Made by a program: the position numbers and the translations under genes
Source of the DNA: Candidatus Puniceispirillum sp.
GTDB taxonomy: Bacteria > Pseudomonadota > Alphaproteobacteria > Puniceispirillales > Puniceispirillaceae
Reading direction: 5' to 3'
Length of the DNA stretch: 10,115 nt
NCBI GenBank assembly: GCA_016780525.1
Contig: JADHLR010000050.1
Span: 1 to 10,115, forward strand
In this document: one piece after another, positions 7,265 to 10,115 of the stretch
Layout of the letters: the number at the start of each line of letters is the position of its first letter
How positions within the stretch are numbered: position 1 is the first letter of the stretch
The notes under the pieces: model-generated
Told to the model about the DNA's origin: nothing
Database searches by the model: none
What the model saw: the letters and a program-made list of their open reading frames with translations, nothing else

Positions 7265-8000
7265 CCGCCGCCAGCCGTTGCCGGACGGCTTGCAAATCTT
7301 CCGCTGTGTCAACGCCGCCCGGTGCGGCTGCAATTTTTGCGACCCCAATGCGCATGCCTGCCTCAAGCGCGCGTAATTGCTCCAATTTTTCGGCCAGTTC
7401 CAGTGGTGATGGCGGCAGGCTGACAAACCGCGCCAACGCTGACCGACGCCACCCATAGACGCCGATATGGTGATAGGCCTCAGCGGTGCCGGTGGGCACG
7501 GCAGCGCGACTGAAATATAAGGCATCACCAAACCCATCCGCTTTCCAGCTGATCACAGCTTTCACAATCTGCGGCTTGGCTGTCTCTTCCGCGCTGGCCG
7601 GGGTGACAAGTGTGGCCAGCTCGCAATCGCGATGCTCCAGCGTCGCGGCAAGCTGATGCGGAATATCGGCCGGCATCTCAGGCAGGTCGCCTTGCAGATT
7701 CAGCACATGCTGAAACCGCTGCTGTGGATCAATCGCCTCGACAGCTTCAAAAACCCGGTCTGATCCGGATGGGTGATCAGCCCGCGTTAATATCGCTTTG
7801 CCGCCAGCCTGTTCGATAACATCGGCAATGCTGCGATCATCTGTCGCAACATAGACAGGCGCCAGATCAGCCGCCATGGCGCGCTCCCAAACATGCTGGA
7901 TCATTGGTTTTCCGGCAATATCAGCAAGCGGTTTATTCGGCAGGCGGCTGGCGCCGAGACGTGCCGGAATTATGATGATTTTTGCGTTATTGTTTGTCAT
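7251..8000 (-). CDS. kdsB: 3-deoxy-manno-octulosonate cytidylyltransferase (CMP-Kdo synthetase)
   Basis: KdsB activates Kdo with CTP to CMP-Kdo for building the inner core of lipopolysaccharide, so the organism probably makes LPS. The 249-residue product fits the family length. Visible motifs are IPARLGASRLPNKPL (11-25), VATDD (51-55), SGSDR (78-82), NLQGDLP (101-107, Asp105 a likely metal ligand) and LPPSPLELAEKLEQLRALE (195-213). PGGVDTAEDL (227-236) carries the second metal-binding Asp231. The frame is open for 58 more codons upstream, but those residues look non-homologous. I start at 8000 because MTNNNAKIIIIPARLGASRLP is the family's N-terminus. No good ribosome binding site precedes this ATG. 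Its stop lies inside a 21-bp tandem repeat. It is divergent from the cytochrome c gene and upstream of pheA, a neighbourhood I recall as recurring in alphaproteobacteria. Confidence 0.96.
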   Translation of the reverse strand: MTNNNAKIIIIPARLGASRLPNKPLADIAGKPMIQHVWERAMAADLAPVYVATDDRSIADVIEQAGGKAILTRADHPSGSDRVFEAVEAIDPQQRFQHVLNLQGDLPEMPADIPHQLAATLEHRDCELATLVTPASAEETAKPQIVKAVISWKADGFGDALYFSRAAVPTGTAEAYHHIGVYGWRRSALARFVSLPPSPLELAEKLEQLRALEAGMRIGVAKIAAAPGGVDTAEDLQAVRQRLAAAPES

Positions 8001-8080
8001 GATATGGCAATTCATCACAAATTTGATGTCAGCGCAAAATAAAACAGCGAAAATATCGTCGAAAACCAGCTGTTGAGGGG

Positions 8081-8109
8081 TTGAGAGACTGCGCAAATTT
8101 GGGTAATGA
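8081..8109 (+). promoter_or_regulatory. Candidate promoter for the cytochrome c gene
   Basis: TTGAGA (8081-8086) matches the -35 consensus at five of six positions and is followed after 17 nt by TAATGA (8104-8109), a poor -10. If used, transcription would begin near 8116, a few bases before the first of three hairpins. TTGAG also occurs 8 bp earlier (8073-8077), making a short direct repeat TTGAGGGG/TTGAGAGA. Support is weak and rests on spacing and on agreement with the leader structure. Confidence 0.28.
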
Positions 8110-8120
8110 ATCAGACCAAT

Positions 8121-8211
8121 GTATCGCCTCAAGCGGGGCGATGCGGGTGAGGTTTTAACAGGGATGGACAGCACGGGTCCATCTAGCTTATTGGGGGAGC
8201 CCGGTATCGGG
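8121..8211 (+). promoter_or_regulatory. Structured 5' leader of the cytochrome c gene: three consecutive hairpins
   Basis: Read as RNA from the plus strand, hairpin 1 (8121-8144) has a 10-pair stem including two G-U pairs and an AAGC loop. Hairpin 2 (8163-8183) pairs GATGGAC with GTCCATC around a 7-nt loop. Hairpin 3 (8200-8211) pairs CCCG with CGGG around GTAT. The 3' arm of hairpin 3 overlaps the GGGA (8209-8212) that is the nearest ribosome binding site for the ATG at 8220. A stronger purine tract GGGGGAG (8193-8199) sits in the open stretch between hairpins 2 and 3. It does not resemble a riboswitch class I know. The pairings are visible in the sequence; a regulatory role is inference. 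Confidence 0.4.
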
Positions 8212-8219
8212 AATGACGC

Positions 8220-8789
8220 ATGGATGAATTGCGGTTTAATAAGGTTTTTGCAGGCTTTTTGTTTGCCGGGTTATTGATCATGGCTGGCATCCAAATTGCG
8301 CATGTTCTGGTACCTGAACAGCAATTGGCTGAAAATGCCTATGTCATCGAGGTGCCAGAGGCAACGGAACTGGCCGAAGCCGCACCAGAGGATACCGGCC
8401 CGGAACCGATTTTGGCATTGCTTGCCTCGGCAGATGTGGCGGCTGGCGCAAAGCTGGCGAAAAAATGTACTGCCTGTCACGTGTTTGAGGCTGGCGGCGC
8501 GAACAAAGTCGGCCCGGCGCTATGGAGCATCGTCAATCAGGCAAAAGGCAGTGTTGATGGTTTTGCTTATTCATCAGCCTTGGCCGGATTTGGCGGCAAC
8601 TGGGATTACCAGTCGCTGAATGCGTTTCTGGCCAAGCCGAAAGCCTATATCAGCGGCACCAAGATGAATTTTGCTGGTTTGAAAAAACCTCAGGACCGGG
8701 CGAATATGGTGGCCTGGTTGCGGACCATGGCTGACAGCGAAGCACCGCTGCCAACAGCCGAAGATATTGCAGCCGAAAGTGGCAGCTAA
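8220..8789 (+). CDS. cycM: Membrane-anchored class I cytochrome c (CycM-like)
   Basis: This is a monohaem electron carrier held on the periplasmic face of the inner membrane. In characterised alphaproteobacterial relatives it passes electrons from the bc1 complex to an aa3-type oxidase. The 189 residues begin with a short cytoplasmic MDELRFNK, then one hydrophobic helix (about 9-31) without a clear cleavage site, so it is probably an uncleaved anchor. An acidic, Ala/Pro/Glu-rich linker runs from about 32 to 70. The haem domain has CTACH (83-87), VGPALW (97-102) and the KMNFAGL segment in which Met149 would be the sixth haem ligand. The GGGA ribosome binding site (8209-8212) is 7 nt from the ATG. 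It is divergent from kdsB-pheA, a neighbourhood I recall for cycM in other alphaproteobacteria. The product class is certain; the cycM assignment is likely. Confidence 0.9.
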   Translation: MDELRFNKVFAGFLFAGLLIMAGIQIAHVLVPEQQLAENAYVIEVPEATELAEAAPEDTGPEPILALLASADVAAGAKLAKKCTACHVFEAGGANKVGPALWSIVNQAKGSVDGFAYSSALAGFGGNWDYQSLNAFLAKPKAYISGTKMNFAGLKKPQDRANMVAWLRTMADSEAPLPTAEDIAAESGS

Positions 8790-8802
8790 TCCGCTGCCAA
8801 GT

Positions 8803-9663
8803 GTGCCTGAAGGCGTGACCTCGGCGGCGCAGCTGGATAGCGCCGACTTGCTGAAATTTTTAGCCGGCTTGCCGCAGGTAAGCCGGCCTTTCATTGCCAA
8901 ATGGTTCCGACAAAATCCGCAGACCACGCAAAAAGCCGATCAATCGCCAGTGACCATTGCCGATCAACAGGTTGAAACCGCATTGCGTGACGTCATTCAG
9001 GCGGCCTTTCCCGATGATGCCATTCAGGGCGAGGAATTTGGGTCAGCAACAATTAATACGGCAGGTAATGCAACTGGCCGCTTTTGCTGGGTGATTGATC
9101 CGATTGACGGCACCAAGGCATTTATCAGTGGCAAGCCGGTTTTTGGTACGCTGGTCGGATTGACTGATCAGGGGGTGCCGCTGGCCGGGATGATCGATAT
9201 GCCGGTTTTGGACGAAACCTATATTGGCCATTTGATCGGGCACAACCCGGCCGACCAGCAGCGCCAATCTGCCTGCCGGATGAATGCCGCGATGGTGCGG
9301 CCTTCACCCTGTCAAACTCTGGCAACAGCGCGGCTTGCCACAACATCACCATTAGCCTTGTCGGCGGCGGGCTTAACCGGCTTCAATCATCTGGCGACAC
9401 AGGCAGCCTTGACCAATTATGGTGGTGACTGTCATAATTATGCCTTGCTCGCGGCGGGTCATATTGATCTGGTTATGGAAGACAGTCTGGCACCGCATGA
9501 TATGATTGCCGTCGTCGCGGTGATGCAGGCCGCTGGCGCAGTTGTTACAGATACAGCCGGACAGCCGATCCGGCTTGGGCAATCAAGCAGCATTCTGGCG
9601 GCGGCGACAGCAGATCTACACGCCGCAGCGCTGACCGCGCTGGCCGAGGTGGCGGCAGACTGA
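8803..9663 (+). CDS. hisN: Histidinol-phosphatase, inositol monophosphatase family (HisN type)
   Basis: This cytoplasmic Mg-dependent phosphatase probably dephosphorylates L-histidinol phosphate in histidine synthesis. IMPase-fold motifs, numbered from the GTG at 8803, are SPVTIADQQVE (48-58), GEEFG (76-80), DPIDGTKAF (99-107) and the C-terminal metal site at Asp233 in APHDMIAVV. The GGDCHNYALLAAGHIDLVME segment (207-226) is the mark of the HisN subgroup over plain inositol monophosphatase. An inositol or other sugar phosphatase role is the alternative. The start is unclear: there is no early ATG and no good ribosome binding site. Candidates are TTG 8767 (298 aa, overlapping the cytochrome gene by 23 nt), GTG 8803 (286 aa) and GTG 8815 (282 aa). 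I chose 8803 because it avoids the overlap; translational coupling with the cytochrome gene is likely. No other his genes are in the window. Confidence 0.78.
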   Translation: MPEGVTSAAQLDSADLLKFLAGLPQVSRPFIAKWFRQNPQTTQKADQSPVTIADQQVETALRDVIQAAFPDDAIQGEEFGSATINTAGNATGRFCWVIDPIDGTKAFISGKPVFGTLVGLTDQGVPLAGMIDMPVLDETYIGHLIGHNPADQQRQSACRMNAAMVRPSPCQTLATARLATTSPLALSAAGLTGFNHLATQAALTNYGGDCHNYALLAAGHIDLVMEDSLAPHDMIAVVAVMQAAGAVVTDTAGQPIRLGQSSSILAAATADLHAAALTALAEVAAD

Positions 9664-9685
9664 GATAACGCATCACGGGGGGGCC

Positions 9686-10115
9686 ATGATGATTCGTATC
9701 GCATTTTACAGCGCATTCGACAGTTGGCAGGATTGGGCAGAACGGTTGTCACCGCTGCTGCCGGCCATCGAATTTGTTGATTTGATGTCGGATGATGCGC
9801 GCGACGCGGATATTGCGCTGGTGTGGACGCCGCCGGCTGGCCGGCTGGCTGCCTTGCCGAATTTGCGTGGAATCATTCTTCAGGGTCAGGGTGTTGACCA
9901 TATGATGGCGGATTCGACAACGCCGCAAAATATTCCGCTAGTGCGTTTGGTTGACCCGGAAATGGCAGCCGCGCTAAGCCATTGGGCGATATTGGCGGCG
10001 CTTGATTTCTGGCGGGATGGCCCGTATTACCGCCAGCAGCAAGCGCAAAAAATATGGGCACCAAAGCCACAGCGTCCGGCGCAGGGCGGTGTTGTCGGGG
10101 TGATGGGTGTCGGCG
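9686..10115 (+). CDS. D-2-hydroxyacid dehydrogenase, GhrA-like glyoxylate/hydroxypyruvate reductase, N-terminal part
   Basis: Members of this group reduce glyoxylate or hydroxypyruvate with NAD(P)H in the cytoplasm. The 143 visible residues start MMIRIAFYSAFDSWQDWAERL. LVWTPPAGRLAALPNLRGIILQGQGVDHM (about 45-73) resembles the ALVWHPP...GAGVD region of E. coli GhrA. IPLVRLVDPEMAAALSHWAILAALDFWRDGPYYRQQQ follows, and the sequence is cut in GVVGVMGVG, the start of the nucleotide-binding Gly-rich loop. The catalytic Arg, Glu and His of the family lie beyond the window, so activity cannot be judged. Two ATGs stand in tandem (9686 and 9689). A run of seven G (9677-9683) serves as ribosome binding site and suits the second ATG better. 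It follows hisN by 22 nt on the same strand. Assignment to the GhrA subgroup, not another 2-hydroxyacid dehydrogenase, is likely but based on half the protein. Confidence 0.82.
   Translation, partial: MMIRIAFYSAFDSWQDWAERLSPLLPAIEFVDLMSDDARDADIALVWTPPAGRLAALPNLRGIILQGQGVDHMMADSTTPQNIPLVRLVDPEMAAALSHWAILAALDFWRDGPYYRQQQAQKIWAPKPQRPAQGGVVGVMGVG

Noticed and set aside
7142..7537. 131-codon minus-strand frame overlapping kdsB, ending in heptapeptide-like repeats
   Set aside because: It lies in an alternative frame over a fully conserved kdsB; the repeat pattern comes from the 21-bp DNA repeat and not from a protein.
1..10115. Mobile element, defence system, CRISPR array, toxin-antitoxin pair or tRNA gene
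   Set aside because: No transposase, integrase, long inverted repeats, spaced direct-repeat array, cloverleaf or unexplained gene was found on reading both strands; nearly all coding space is taken by conserved housekeeping genes.

Overview
This window is a compact housekeeping stretch of an alphaproteobacterial chromosome. The evidence for that group is the gene order: def-fmt-truA, then rmuC, then recR-ebfC-dnaX beside the SRP RNA gene, and a pheA-kdsB pair divergent from a membrane-anchored cytochrome c of CycM type. Protein details agree, including a monofunctional prephenate dehydratase with a C-terminal ACT domain and a KdsB carrying the NLQGDLP form of its nucleotide-binding motif. Base composition looks moderately GC-rich by eye. 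A marine lineage such as SAR116 is possible, but the sequence alone does not settle the order or genus.

Layout. On the minus strand, 1-1971 holds def, fmt and the 5' part of truA (peptide deformylation, initiator tRNA formylation, tRNA pseudouridylation), transcribed leftward as a tight cluster. At 2114-3232 rmuC reads rightward; it is divergent from def and convergent with recR. At 3250-6012 the minus strand carries dnaX, ebfC and recR, with a 4-nt overlap and a 1-nt gap, so they are probably translationally coupled. Upstream of dnaX lies the 4.5S-type SRP RNA gene (about 6095-6184, minus), with a plausible promoter just before it. At 6268-8000 kdsB and pheA follow each other on the minus strand, separated by 125 nt that contain a short 21-bp tandem repeat. 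From 8220 rightward come a membrane-anchored class I cytochrome c, a HisN-type histidinol-phosphatase, and the N-terminal part of a GhrA-like 2-hydroxyacid dehydrogenase that runs off the window.

Functionally there are three themes: nascent protein maturation and targeting (def, fmt, SRP RNA), replication and repair (dnaX, ebfC, recR, rmuC), and envelope, amino-acid and respiratory metabolism (kdsB, pheA, hisN, cytochrome c, ghrA-like).

I see no phage, transposon, CRISPR array, toxin-antitoxin or defence genes, and no convincing new protein system. The most interesting non-coding signal is the 219-nt region upstream of the cytochrome c gene. It holds three successive hairpins, the last of which can cover the gene's presumed ribosome binding site. 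The 21-bp tandem repeat at the 3' end of kdsB is the second.
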